Shown here piece after piece: positions 48,276-61,174 of a DNA stretch of 64,000 nucleotides. A program made the position numbers and the translations under genes. Each line of letters begins with the position of its first letter. The first letter of the stretch is position 1. The notes under the pieces are model-generated. The model had not been told where the DNA came from and did not search any database. It worked only from the letters and a program-made list of their open reading frames with translations. The DNA comes from Bradysia coprophila (taxonomy: Eukaryota; Arthropoda; Insecta; Diptera; Sciaridae): contig NW_023503409.1 in NCBI RefSeq assembly GCF_014529535.1, forward strand, positions 9,486,390 through 9,550,389. Direction: 5' to 3'.

Positions 48276-51000
48276 TTAAGAGTGATATCGCCAAAACTTC
48301 AGGTGATTTTTGTAACTTTGGGAACAAGTGGTCTCCGATTTTAATGAGTGATAGCTCGTTGCATTCGCCTTTTAATTCTAGGAAACACGTATCTGCCATT
48401 TTTTTGAAAAAAAAAATTTACTTTCTGTGAAAAGTGTTCAAAAGTGAACACATGTCAGAGGGTACCGACAACAGTTTTTCGACAATAACTCAAGAGAAAA
48501 TTATTTTAAATTATTGTAATGTTGTACGAATGTCGGCCTTGGAAAGAGCTACAGGTAGAGTATACGCACGGCTTGGTGCGAGTAGATCCGCGAGATTTAT
48601 TATTAAAAATATAGTGAATGATCAGAGAGTCCGCCTTCTCTGCAGCTTCGATGTTCCGCGGAACTGAGTATGGGGTGTTGTAGCTGGCCTCACCCACTAT
48701 CGTCCCACATATAAATGAACCCAGTACTTTTGTGCTGCAAACCTACCGAAGTCTTGTAAAAAAAAGTTGGTGCCAAAATGCAGATTTTTTCCTTCTTTCT
48801 GTACGCCCAACTGCTGAAACAGCGTCTGGAACGCTTCTACGGGAATAATTTCATATAGTCTACCATTCTGTTTCCTTAGATTAGATTAGATTAGATGGGA
48901 GGGTGTAAGCCCAGCACCTAAGCCTCAGATGGGCCTGTTGTGCTATTGTACAAGTCTCTTGATCATATGGACTGTGATTTTACATCATATCTCTCCCGAC
49001 TTAGATTGTTCACAAATCGACCGTGTGTTAACGTCCCATACGTTGTGAATTCTCCAAGCCGTGGGTGGTATGCGAATACCACAACCATCACTAATTGACC
49101 TGTACATTTTCCCAAAGATGGCGCTATCAACATTGTCATGTTGTAGCTCTTTCTACTATTGACATTATGTCGATATGGTTTCTTTTATGGAGAAAGCGAA
49201 TGTTGGGTTTTTTGATATTTCCGACTTTGTTACGGTTACGGCTATTAGTTTTAGGTAATAGCAAGTGTCTAATCACCATAGGCCATGAGTTGCCTCTTCG
49301 TATAAATCGCCATGCCACCATGTGACTGAACTCGTTCTGGCGTTGCAGGTTGTAGCGTTTGAATGATTCGTATTTCGTCATATCCCTTGACATCCATACA
49401 ACGTATCAATCAATAGATCTGTTAAACCTCGCGGTCATTTTGGAGTACAAGATAGTTTCTGTATCTTGGGATTGTACCACAGCAAATTTGTAAAAATTTG
49501 CTATGTGGTTTTGGGGTGTCAAATGAGAACCCGAAGCGTTTGTACCTTACCTGCACTAAAATTGACTGCCAGATGCCATACGGCAATGTGTCATTTTCGT
49601 ACATTAATCGAGCACGTAATTTAGCATTAGCTTCTGGTAGAGTCGATTGTTAATCCGTAAACCGACGCCACGAAGCACATGTTAAATAACAAAGGAAATA
49701 ACACAATTGTTGATATCGCACAATGAGGCGAGAACGACTTTATTGATCAAAGAGAAAATGACCTACGAGAACAACACTTTGACTTCGTTAATAAAACCTT
49801 TAAAATAATTTCACCATTTAAACATTACAGCAAAATAAAAACACCAAAGCCGTAAAAGTTGGCACAGAAATTAGACAAAATCGAAAATGAATTCACACAC
49901 AGCCACACAAAAGAAACACTTTTAGAGAGCAACGCATAAACACGTCCGTTCTCTGTGACTGCCGTTGTCCAACCCTTCTGTTTCCTTATACGCTTCGCTA
50001 TGTCGCGAACATAGATCGTTACAACATATCCAGTGTTAGTAATTCGAGTGAAAAATTATTAAATTTTTCTAAGCGGATTTTAGTCAAATAAAGTGTTAGC
50101 GTATAGCGCATGATCTTAGGACTCCGGAACAGTAATTAGTTTTTCAACCGGACCAATATTTGCTACGGGATGGAAGTTTTGAAAAACGATATGATCAACT
50201 GAGAGCAAATGGTTTTCCGAACTCCCATCCCGTAGCAAATATTGTTCCACATAAAAAACTAATTATTGTTCCGGAGTCCTGAGATCATGCCCTACACGCT
50301 GACACTTTATTTGAGTAAAATCCGCCGAGAAAAATTTAATAATTTTTCTCTTGATATTACTAACACTGGATATTTTGTAACGTTTTTTTTCCGCGACATA
50401 GCGAAGCGTATAAGGTAACAGAATAGTAGATGATATGAAATTACTCCCGTAGAAGCGTTCCAGACGCTGTTCCAGCAGTTGGGCCCACAGAAAGAAGGAA
50501 AAAATCTGCATTTTGGCACCAACTTTTTTTACAAGACTTCGGTAGGCTTGCAGCACAAAAGTACTGGTTTCATTTATATGTGGGACGATAGTGGGTGAGG
50601 CCAGCTACAACACCCCATACTCAGTTCCGCGGAACATAGAAGCTGCAGAGAAGGCGGACTCTCCGAACATTCACTATATTATTAGTAATAACTCTCGCGG
50701 ATATACTCGCACCAAGCTGTGCGTATACTCTACCTGTAGGTCTTTCCAAGGCCAACATTCGTACATCATTACAATAATTTAAAATAATTGTTTCTTGAGT
50801 TATTGCCAAAAAACTGTTTTCGTTACCCTCTGACATGTCCTCACTTTTGAACCTTTTTCACAGAAAGTAAATTTTTTTTCAAAAAAATGGCAGATACGTG
50901 TTCGCTAGAATTAAACGACGAATCGAATGAGCTATCACTCATTAAAATCGGAGACCGCTTGTTCCCCAATCACCTGAAGTCTTGGCGATGTCACTCTTAA
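48276..51000. mobile_element. Foldback element of about 1.6 kb split by a LINE-like insertion
   Basis: The ends TTAAGAGTGATATCGCC and, inverted, GGCGATGTCACTCTTAA bound two long arms. Paired landmarks are ATGTCAGAGGGTACCG against GTTACCCTCTGACAT, GGGACGATAGTGGGTGAGG, and ATACGCTTCGCTATGTCGCG. The centre is ATTTGCTACGGGATGG...CCATCCCGTAGCAAAT near 50160-50240. The left arm is interrupted at 48879-49975; without it the element is about 1.6 kb. It is a different family from 45406-46985. Open frames (e.g. 48434-48667 and its mirror 50621-50836) come from the arms and are not recognised. Confidence 0.72.
48879..49975 (-). mobile_element. LINE-like insertion with 13-bp target duplication
   Basis: The 1097-bp insert is flanked by TTCTGTTTCCTTA (48866-48878 and 49976-49988). 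Its left edge is a GATTA repeat (GATTAGATTAGATTAGATGG), so read on the minus strand it ends in a TCTAA-type tail, as many non-LTR elements do. No reverse-transcriptase domain is visible; an 85-codon minus-strand frame (49136-49393) is unrecognised. It may be a truncated LINE tail or a SINE-like unit. Confidence 0.62.
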
Positions 51001-51120
51001 CTGAACAAGTGCTGAAAGTCTACTTAAAAAGGTTGCCACCTACATATGGAAGATTCGGACTATGATGAATTCTGAATCGTTTGATACCCTTGTTACAGAG
51101 CATACGGCATTTTTAACGTT

Positions 51121-52906
51121 TTTTGTATTGCTATACAACCACCCTCTTTACCAACTAGTCTCGACAAATAACCCGTAAGATTCTAAGTGAAGGTTTGTTT
51201 ACCGAGATCGATTTATTGGGTAAATACCGTACCCATATAAGCTTACCAAACTGTATAAGCCGAAGTGTATTAATAAGTGTGGATGTACGTTTTCAGAGTT
51301 TGTGCTGAAACTACATTTATGATGTGCTTTATATTTACATAAAAGTGTACATTAAAAATAGCCTGCGTCGACAGTCGCTACGTTCATTTTTTTGTTGTCA
51401 CTCAGAATCAACAATTTGGAACTAATGCGGCAAACTTACGTCTCCAGTTTAGTTCAAAAATTTGTACATCAAACGAAAGGTTAAAGTTCAAAGTATACCA
51501 ACTGTGATAAGAGATCGTTTTGATAAGGTTTTCTGTCAGCGATTGTGTGCCTCCCTCATATTTAGCTCCAAAACACACACACTTACACAATAATTCAGTT
51601 GCAACTGTCTTCTTTGTGAGCTAACAGATTCGCATCAAAAGTATTTTTCATTATTCGGATTATTCCACCACTGCAAAAGCCCTTTCCCTTCATTATCTTA
51701 CTTAAAAGCTCAATGGGGACGGGTTTATGGTGGATCCCTTATGGGTGTGGTGTTTATTCTGTTTGAATTGTTCTGTAGCAGAATGAAAATATTTTCGTTG
51801 AGAATTTCGTTCTTTCCATCCAAGAACATTATATAAATAATCATCTGGTCTCTCTCTTAACGAATGTAATGACGTCAATGCGGACGAAAATTCACAATTC
51901 TGAAATTCGTTTTTTTTTCTTCGCATTAAATATTCTTTAGCTGTGCCGATTTTAGCATGTTTTTATACTTGTATCGTCTTCATATATACACGCAGCCGAA
52001 AACGACCTTGTTATCTCAGCCGATTTTCTATTTACCGCAAGTATAATTATTACAATACTGAAGAAAGACAGACGCACGTGTAAGGGTAGGGTCGATTGAC
52101 CTAGATAACACGCAAAATGAAATTTGGAAAAGGCTCTTAGGAGTATTGTATACATGTTGTGGTATATGAGCATTGAGCATACAATAAATACAACGTTTTT
52201 ATGACGTCAACGAAATTGATGAACACATTAACCTGTTCACAGTTAAAAATAGTAAAACAGTCGATTAGATGTATGGGTGGTTGTTGGTATATTTTCCACA
52301 TCTGTGCAGCGTGAAAAACCTTATTTTCTCTACTCAAATGCGGCGAGAAGATGTCGTTTTGTTGACGCTCTCTCTGATGACAGTGCAGGTGATTTTTTTT
52401 AAATTTTCTCAACTCTTATTTCTATGGGTACCACAGTTTTAGGGCCAAAAAAGTGCGCACTTTTCTCCGTCCAACATAAAAAACACTATTCGTAGCACGA
52501 ATTTGGTACCACGGACGAAAAGGTCTTTTTGGGGTAACCTTTCGCACGCTAAAAAAGACTTTTAGTCCCGATATGTACCATTTCTCATTGCAACTATGAC
52601 TTCATTTTATGTGTTCACCTCGGGGAGAAAATAAAAGAATTACAAGTCGAGCGAATGTCACTCTTGTTGGAATTTCCTATTTTCTCCCTTAGAAAACAAA
52701 TAACTATTCCTTAATAAGTTTGGTTTTGGCGTTTGTGACTTGAAAAATATTTACTTTCATATAGATGACATCAATGATGCATAATTCGATAATTGTTAAT
52801 ATAAGGTTGTACGTCTTGGCAATATTGTTATATTGATGAGTAGGACAGTTGTAACGCGAGTCGAAGGCGTGAGTCATAACCTTACGAGTCAAAATAACAA
52901 TTGGGC
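51121..52906. other. Non-coding stretch, nothing recognised
   Basis: AT-rich sequence with only short frames. I see no gene, no clear inverted-repeat element and no RNA gene here. Confidence 0.4.
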
Positions 52907-52916
52907 AAGAGGTGCA

Positions 52917-53146
52917 ACGGATGGAGGAAAATCGTATCCCGAAGAAAATATTGAAAACCAAACCTGAAGGAAAGAGGAGTGCACCAAAGGCCAGATGGTG
53001 CGATGCAGTTCTATCAAATCTTCAAACAATCGGTGTCACACGTTGGGAATCGTTAGCCGCGGATAGGTCCGGTTGGAGAAACATGTTGGAGAAGGCCAAG
53101 ACCCATAATGGGTTGTAGTGCCAGTAAAGTCAGTAAGTAAGTATGT
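52917..53146 (+). mobile_element. Very short 5'-truncated LINE (RTE-like tail)
   Basis: The 230-bp insert is flanked by the 10-bp duplication AAGAGGTGCA (52907-52916 and 53147-53156) and ends in a GTAA-rich tail (CAGTAAGTAAGTATGT). From 52920 it encodes the last 65 or so residues of a reverse-transcriptase polyprotein: RMEENRIPKKIL, then APKARWCDAVLSNLQTIGV, then RWESLAADRSGWRNMLEKAK and THNGL followed by a stop. This RW-D-GV-W-A-DR-WR-AKTH-GL pattern is the classic C-terminus of RTE-like and related LINEs. Only the 3' end was copied. Confidence 0.85.
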
Positions 53147-53156
53147 AAGAGGTGCA

Positions 53157-56110
53157 TAAAGAAAATTTAGCATTTCGCACGGAAAATAGCTATTCTGTTT
53201 TCTCAGCGCCCTTAACTGCTCCAGCGCTCTGAACCTAGCCCATAGGCCATAGGCAAAGTCGTCACTGTATAAACTGCGTTTTTGTTTCTCTTTCGTAAGG
53301 TTTTACGTATTAAAAAGCCGACGTTTAATTTCAGTAAATTGGAATCGCAGAATTTTTGTCTTAAAATTTGCAAAGAAAAGTTAGTCGAATGCTTGTGCCA
53401 CACTTAAAAAACAACCATGTCAAAACGTGGAAATTGCGCAGCTTGGCACAATTTCAAAATTTATAAATCGAAATTTTTCTGATGGCTTTGTATTACCAAT
53501 TGTATTCTAGCAAGCAAACAAGAACAATTATAGTGGTAAAACTGTACAGTGTATGCATAGAAAATTTTACACTTTTAAAAATAAATTAAATGAAGTATGA
53601 GCCGCGATGTTCTTTTTAATATACTACGTATCTCGTCACCATTTGTGATTGGGATGTCTTTTTTGTGTTTTTCTCCGTCATTTTGGTGTGCAAAAATGAA
53701 ATAAAGTCTAAAATTTGAGCATGTCGATATTTCTTTTAAAAAAACCGCGGGTTGGCAACTCCATCACATGCTGGTGTCAAATTTGTCAAAATAAAGTGGT
53801 ATTTTGACTGCGTCAAAACGAAGTTTGTTTGCTAGAGAGGGTATTGGTGTTACACTTGGATGAATTAAAAAGGCAGTCACTTGCACTAAATGCATTCACT
53901 TAGTTACTTGGTTGAGCAAAGGTTTTATTTATGATCAAATATCAAAAAAAAAGCCTTAGGTCTGTGCTCAGTAAAATGTATTTTGTCTATGGTCTATTAT
54001 TAGAAGAAATAACTAAAAAGTGTCCAACTTGCTACGGGCAACCGAATCATGTCAAAATAAAAGTATTTATGCTCCTAGGGAATCTCAAGAAATTTATTTG
54101 GGGAACTAACGGAACTACTTTCTATGGAATGTAGGTTTGCATAATAATTTACAGTAAAAGGGAGGAATTTTTATTGATCCGAGGCGAAGCCTAGCTCAAT
54201 AATCCCAAGTAGTAGTGGGTTCTCATTTTGCTTCCTAGCATTGCAATTTATATAGCTGGGATGAAAACATGAAACGTTCAGTTTTCGGAAAAATTGTGTT
54301 AATCCGAGCCGAAGCTAAGGTTAAAAAAACACACTAAAACGAAACTTTTCAGTTTGATTCTGGGTTTTGTAATGGATTTCACATGCTGGACATCGAAAGT
54401 AGAGCTTGAACCTTGAAAAGACGCTTTTCGTGGCATGTAGCATGTGAAGCTATTAAAACCGAACATCCGAAGATTCTTCATTACAAGTTTATCGTAGCAT
54501 AATACACAAACACTTGTGAAAATAAATAAATTTTTCGAAAATTTTCATTTCCGCTTTTTAAGCTAAGAGCTAACCGATCGATAATGGAATAACTTAAAAG
54601 TGCTCGATGTGCAAAATGAATAAATCAAAGACGATTTTTCTTTCACCTAAACTACGTTCGTCAGACATGTAATCTAAAAATACATTCGGTTCGGTTTGAA
54701 AAAAAAAGTTTCGTGTTATGACAATGTCAGATGTCATGAAATTGATTTTTTTTAGGTAGATACCTAACCAGAAAGTACACAAAACAAATAAATAAATATT
54801 AGTCAGAGTAGATGTGAGTTTCATTTTTGATACACTTATATTTATATTACATGTGTTGTGTAGGCACAGCATTAAATTAAAATAGCCCAATACGAACAAA
54901 CAGTCAGTGTGAAGAAAATTGTACTTATATTTAGAGGACAATTTAAACAATTTAAAATGCTTAATTGATCACATTTACATAGCAGAATGGGAGATTAGGA
55001 AACATGTTTTTTAATTAATATGTTGCTGTACACAATTGATAGGAGCTTAGGACGTAAATGTAAGCAACAATTTGAATCGAATCGATTCGAGTTGTGATGC
55101 AACGAAAAACCGGCTCTGTTCGGATACAACTGAGTTTGGTTTGTTTGCTTTTGAAGTGAAAACGCGTGATATACTTCCGGCTATGCCCCGATACCTCGGT
55201 CCTTAACAAATGAAATGAATGGAACTTCAATACCGTCTGATTACAATCAAGTTCTAACTGAATGTATGACGACCAGAAATTGTATGTGGTCAATAGCACC
55301 ATTTGCTCAAAACTAATTTCTCGTTTTTTGTCGTTTACCAAATGCTACCGAGACCTAGTCAATGTTCTCAAAGGCGTTGTATTCGAATATTTCAATAAAA
55401 AATGCTGATTTCGCATTGGATCGTTATGCACAAAGTAAAGTGGAAAAATCAACATTGCACGAGTACTAGTCGTCTTTAGGTAATGTGACGGTTCATTTAG
55501 AATTTATTGTGACAAAGAGAGCCTTGGGTGGACTGAAATGAACCGGTTAGTGAATTTGGGCGCGTTAAAATCTCAAGTTGTTTATCACGTTTTTCATTGC
55601 TTTACTATCCAAAACAAACACACAAGTTTGAAGTAGCTGCAAGATAACAGACGAACGAAGAAAAACGATTCAATTGTGCGATATGCCTTCTGTTTATCAT
55701 CTCACATTCCATTGTTTTGCAACACGAACGTTTATTTGATTCATTGTTGCAACTTCGTGGAATTTTTAATTCTTTGCATTGCAATCCAAACAAAATTCAT
55801 TTGTTGGCTTTGTCTATCTAAGTAATAGTTATTTGTTAACCTAGAGTTTTTTTTTGACATTTCATTTCGACGACGTAGCGAGAGCTTTAAGGGCTTTAAG
55901 TCACCCGAGAAAATGAAATTTCCTAGTTTTTTCCCCGAACGTCTCACGTTTGATACAACTTCTTTCACTACGTCTGGTTTATCATTTATTTGGTTATATC
56001 ATAAGACACTAACTAGAAGATCTCACCGTTTATTCTTGTCGTCATTGTCGACAACAGTCGTTTCTAAAAGGTTAAGTGAAGCACACAACTGATTACTTAA
56101 ACTTTCATAT
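53157..56110. other. Non-coding stretch with a shared repeat at 54176-54440
   Basis: No gene is recognised. Near 54176-54195 and 54301-54320 lie GATCCGAGGCGAAGCCTAGC and AATCCGAGCCGAAGCTAAGG, followed by GAAACTTTTCAG and CATCGAAAGTAGAGCTTGAA. The same order of blocks is found near 6081-6170, and the first motif recurs at 63708-63730. This is a dispersed repeat, not a gene. Confidence 0.5.
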
Positions 56111-56279
56111 GCTCAAAACAAACGAGGCATTGAAAACGTGTTTTGGTCCTTTTTTCATGACGAAATTTTCGAAACTGTCAAATGAAGTTAGAACTTTTTC
56201 TATTCAAAATCGCGATTGCTGCATCTGTCAATGAAAACTAGGACCAAAACACGTTTTCAATGCCTCGTTTGTTTTGAGC
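56111..56279. mobile_element. MITE with 40-bp perfect inverted repeats
   Basis: The 40 bases 56111-56150 (starting GCTCAAAACAAACGAGGC and ending GTGTTTTGGTCCT) are the exact complement of 56240-56279. Total 169 bp, non-coding. Perfect ends point to recent mobilisation. The flanks are AT-rich, so the target duplication cannot be fixed. Confidence 0.75.
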
Positions 56280-56424
56280 AATATATCATTCTGACAATAT
56301 TTATGATGAATCAAGTGGAATGTACAGAAAAATAATGGGCTTTGTTCTTCGACAACGCTTTCCATCTATGACAAAACATTCCAAAAATATTTCATTTTCA
56401 TTCGATATCGGTTCGTTATCAAAA

Positions 56425-57652
56425 CATAGCTAACGCCGACCCGTACGAAACACCTATTCGTATCAAAAGCCTTTAATGTGAAACTCTTCATTTCTCTTAC
56501 TTCATTTTCTTCTCTGCTGAAAAACTATTCTTCCTTTTAAATCACTTACATTATCCACTCTTTGCCTTGTTATCATATACAATTAAATTGCCGGAGGCAA
56601 TATAGACAGCCCCGTACGAAGTCAAATTTCATAAATTCCTATTTAAACAGCTATATACCGCTATATTTACCTATATTTCACTGTAAATAAACATTTCACA
56701 GAGGAATATGCTATTATATAGCTCTATATGCCTGTATATAGCTCAATATAGCTGTATATAGGTATATATAGATGTCCATATATGGAATCCCTGAAACCCC
56801 TCACACTTAACACATTATTTCCATGTTAACAGAAACACTCTAAGTACCATTTTCCCCAAGATACTTCAATTTTACTAAAATCCAATATGGCCGCCGGCAG
56901 CCATTTTGTTAGGAAACCGAAAATAGTACCGACGCTTTACATTCGCTAATACCTTTCAAACAAAAAAAAATTCATGAAATTCGGTCAAAATTTACTCGAG
57001 ATATTGACAAAATACTCCACGTTCACTGTACGGCCGAGTAGCCAGATAAGAGCTCACTCCAAGAGACCTAGCTCACGCTCCGGAGAACATAATTTCAAAA
57101 ACTTTTTTTTCCCTGATTGGTACGGTCAATACCTATCTAATAAAGCTAAAACAGACGAAATATGTTCAAATGTGGCCGACCTACAAGCAAAAACTGCTTG
57201 CCGCCCTGTGCCTGTTCCATACCAAGAGGTCTAACTCACGAGTCGGTCATCCGATTTCCATAAACTTTTCTTTGTCGATCGGTATTGTAAATACCTTTTA
57301 TTTGACGTATCACTTACAAGTTTAACGTTTAAATGTCCGGAGATATCTTCGAAAAACCGTAAAGCACTTATTGAGCCACAGCTCGAGAGGGGTCGATCCA
57401 AAATCACTCATCTTCGAACTTAGCCTGTCTTTTGACATTACCAAACGGGAAAAAAAAGAATTTTCAAAATCGGATGCGTTTTACTCAAGTTATCGTGCAG
57501 ACAGACAGACGGACAGAGGACTTTTTTTTTCGCGGATTTGGCATCTCTAGACAACCACAATAGGTTTCCCCTTACTCAGGGAGTCCAATTCGACGTGTTA
57601 CAAACGTATGCGTAAACCTATAAGACCCCAGTACTTCGTACGGGTCTAAAAA
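56425..57652 (+). mobile_element. 1.23-kb dispersed repeat, copy B
   Basis: Nearly identical to 25654-26895. Here the flanks show a 9-bp direct repeat, TTATCAAAA (56416-56424 and 57653-57661), so the element is mobile and its ends are CATAGCTAACGCCGACC and CGTACGGGTCTAAAAA. A terminal inverted repeat GACCCGTACGAA / TTCGTACGGGTC lies 11-16 bases inside. The MKFGQNLLEILTKYSTF frame is kept open (56974-57234) despite base differences. The superfamily is not recognised. Confidence 0.78.
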
Positions 57653-57661
57653 TTATCAAAA

Positions 57662-60180
57662 GAATCAAGATTGATGAGATGTTGTCGATAAAGTTCCTAT
57701 ATTCTCTCCGATTTTGAATCAGACACTACTCAGAGAAAGTAAAAGGAAACGTCACAATTGTTTGGTAACCATGAACAAAACAAAAATTCCCGAACTTGTC
57801 AATATAACCATACATTATCTTCTCCTATGTTTACTGTCTACACCCATTCCTCTCGAATTTAAATATTATGTTGATATGAGGCACGCATGAATTCTTCGGT
57901 CTGGCTGTACGGATCTGACGCACGTGTACGAAGAAACAGTAACGATTAAAATAGTAGAAAGTGTAAGCCGATATACGGCGAATTCCATAACCTGTCTCGT
58001 GAAGATTTTTTTTAACAGCTCGAATTTCAAGCCTCGAAATCTTTAGGTCCTTTCTTATAGCAACCTTTCATGGGATTTTATTTTATCAACTATTCGACCG
58101 AATTCAAACAAATTCAACATTGCGACCAATAGTTCTGTTGGTCACGGGACAGGTCAAGGATTGTTTCATATCACATTTAGCACAGGACGAACATAGCTCC
58201 CATACGTATGGTCTCAATGTGAATTTGTTTGTGACATTTGTTTGATAAAGTGCATCTCCTTTACGGCTTTAGCAGTATAGTATATTGACCCTGCGAGTGG
58301 TAAAGAAATACGAGAAACAAGGCCAAGGTGTGAAGCAAATAAATATAATTACTAAGAAACAGGGGATAACATCCAGAACAAAGTTCTATTGAAAGAAGAT
58401 TTTAGCTTAAATTGTAGCTAAGGTTTTTATGATTTTCACTTAATTCCGAATGCGCCTTTCGATCTAAGTTGTGACTTACAATCTATCACATTAAGTTTTA
58501 TACAAACTAGCCTGAACCAGTATTTACTTGTACAATCACGAAACGTTAAACCGCAGTTATTGGGCCAGCTTCGACACATTTTTTTTTTAAATTCGCTATC
58601 AATTACACAGCTCACGAGATCTATCATTGCAAATTATTCATTTTTAGACTTACATTCAGATATAAACTCGATTAATAAAAATACTTAGCAGACAAGACAA
58701 TCGATGACAATCAAAAGTGGTGTTTCAATGAGCAACAACAACAACAACGAAAATACAAAGAAAAAGATTTGAATCTCAATATTTAACGACATCGTTTTGA
58801 TTACAAGCCGAGCTGATTAGAAACATAAAAATGTGTTAAAATGTAGGACAAATCGTATTTTTTGTTTATACTTAATTAACTCAGTCAGAGAAAGCATCAG
58901 GGAACATTATTTAACATTGAGGTAGGCAGATGAAAATTAAATAAAAATTTCATTGAAAAACATATGGTCGCGAAGACTCGTTTGAAATTTAGTGAACTTT
59001 TTTCGTAACGCCTACGCCTACAGTGATGGTTGGATTTTTATATAGTTCAGGGCCGAAAACGGCACTTTTCAACATTACTTCTTTTGGTACCTTGAGTTCC
59101 TGTGCATATTAGAATTAGGGTGAAAACGTTTAGAAAAATTTTAATTTTTAAAACTTTTCCATGATTTTACGTCTAGACTACTGAACTTATTAGATCCACA
59201 TCAATGGGTTTCAACATAATCAAGTCAGCTCTTAGCGACAGCAATTACAAAAGTAAGCGAAGAGCTTTGGTTTCTGTTATCTATTGTGGGAAAATGTTCG
59301 ATAAAAAACTGATGAATTAGAAGATTGTCTATCAATCAGCTGAAAATATTCGGATTAAAGGAAGTAATAGACGCTATGTTGCTAAGTATGACATATGGCT
59401 GCTGTATGTGAAAGGAAAGGTATAACTTTTAAAGATTTTGGTGCAACCATCTCATCATTTATCAGGAAATATTCTCAAATGCGTGTGCTCCGTCTCCCAT
59501 CATCGAGTCTACTCGAATTTTCTGATACAGAACCATCATCGCTTACACAAATTACATTGTCATTCTACATAACTTCTAGACCCACAAAATGAATGGTATT
59601 GTGGTTGTTGTCCCATTAAACCGATACGAGTTATACAGAAATTTCGACTAGGAAATATTCTAAAATTGCATATAACCGCTGTCAGAGCCTGTGGATCTAA
59701 AAACATCACATCCTACATAAAACAAAAATGAGATAAGTGTTATTCCCTTGACTGAAAGTCAGGGTCTTACACCAGAAAATACCGAAAAATGTGGGTAACA
59801 AAAAGGTTCACTGTGATTGAAAATGTATGAAATGCTATGAAAAACGTTAAATGTGGGTAACAAAAAATCGTTGAGGGCACGATAACTTGAGTAATTTTTA
59901 ACCAATTTTGATGATTATTTTTTTTTAATACGTGGAATTAAAATCCCGAGGCTAAGTTCGAAGATGGGCTATGTAGGACTAAGGTTCCGGAAGCTATCCG
60001 AGAAAAACGGGATTTTATACTGTTGATCATAGCCTCAATTAAAAAAGATTACTTTGATGAAATTTGATTTTGTTTGGTAGTGTTGGTAAATCATATAAGT
60101 TTGTTTTCGACGTGCATGAAACTAGTAGGAAGAATAATGTCATCATTCGATGCCCATCTTTTAACTTGTAAACATCTCTT
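57662..60180. other. Non-coding stretch, nothing recognised
   Basis: Only short frames and an ACA trinucleotide run near 58735. No gene or clear transposon ends were seen. Confidence 0.4.
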
Positions 60181-60185
60181 CCTAA

Positions 60186-60261
60186 CAACTTGATAGTTGA
60201 CTATCAAATTTGATAGTTGACTAACAACTTGATAGTTGACTAACAAATTTGATAGTTTGAC
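60186..60261. repeat. Minisatellite, about 20-bp unit, four copies
   Basis: Four units of the form CAA(C/A)TTGATAGTTGACTA follow each other. Units alternate between CAACTTGATAG and CAAATTTGATAG, so the higher-order period is about 39 bp. The last unit is diverged (GATAGTTTGAC). Confidence 0.8.
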
Positions 60262-60394
60262 ACTTTGATTAAAAAGTGTAAGAAATTTTAATAAAAAAGT
60301 TAAATTTTTGCAGGGAATATAAGATGAATTATCTCAACTAATTTTTGAAGATTTTTTTTACATACATGGTATTAAATGAATATTGTAAAAATTT

Positions 60395-60910
60395 TACGAG
60401 TGTGAAGTTTGCGGCCAGAGCGAAGCGAGGGCCGTAATTCACACGAGTCGTGACATTTTATTCACGATTGAAGGTTTTGTGAATGGGAAATCGAGGGATT
60501 ATTTTTTCTCGGTCTACCAATAAATTTCTCCTTTTACAAATATTTTTAATCCCTTTACCATTATAGAGTGGTACTGATTTATCGAAAATATTGGTAAACT
60601 GAGTTATTTTTAACGATGAACCAAAAACTAATTAAATTCATTTATTACCATGTCACCATGTGAAGGTATATTAAGTACCGGGGAACTTCCTTTTTTTACG
60701 CAAAATTGTAAGAGAAGAACATCTATCGCACTTTTTTATTTTGTGAAAAAGTCCTGGTTCCACATTCACAAAACAAGCTTCGCATCTACTCTGATGTAAC
60801 AAAAAGGCAATCAAACAGAATAATAGACAGCTCATACGAGTGGGAAGTTTACGGCCAGAGCGAAGCGAGGGTCGTAATCTACACGAGTCATATTTTATTT
60901 ATGATTTGAG
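60395..60910. repeat. Pair of direct repeats of about 75 bp
   Basis: TACGAGTGTGAAGTTTGCGG with CCAGAGCGAAGCGAGGGCCG (60397 on) recurs as TACGAGTGGGAAGTTTACGG with CCAGAGCGAAGCGAGGGTCG (60837 on). Both continue with GTAAT(T/C)(C/T)ACACGAGTC and an ATTTTATT stretch. The spacing is about 440 bp. Confidence 0.7.
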
Positions 60911-61174
60911 GTTGATGCTCAAAAAGTGGTCAAAAATAATTCCACCTTACCCTCGATGGTTTCCAAGAAAAAAAAAATTGTCAAATTTTACTGTCATTTG
61001 CCTGGAGTCATTAATATAGTAAATATATTATGTATTAAATGTGAAAAGTTTTCATGAATACGTCAAAAATACACTTAGAAAAGTGTCAGTCAAGGGACCT
61101 GACCCGCCCAAAAGGTGGGACCTAGTTTTGTGGAACTGCACAACGTTATTCTAAGCAAAAAAGTCCGTTTAACG

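Noticed and set aside
48879..48900. GATTA repeats, telomere-like
   Set aside because: Only four units, at the edge of an insert with target duplication; best explained as a retrotransposon tail.
60180..60910. Repeat spacing suggesting a CRISPR-like array
   Set aside because: The minisatellite has no unique spacers and the 75-bp repeats occur only twice; the context is a eukaryotic genome.
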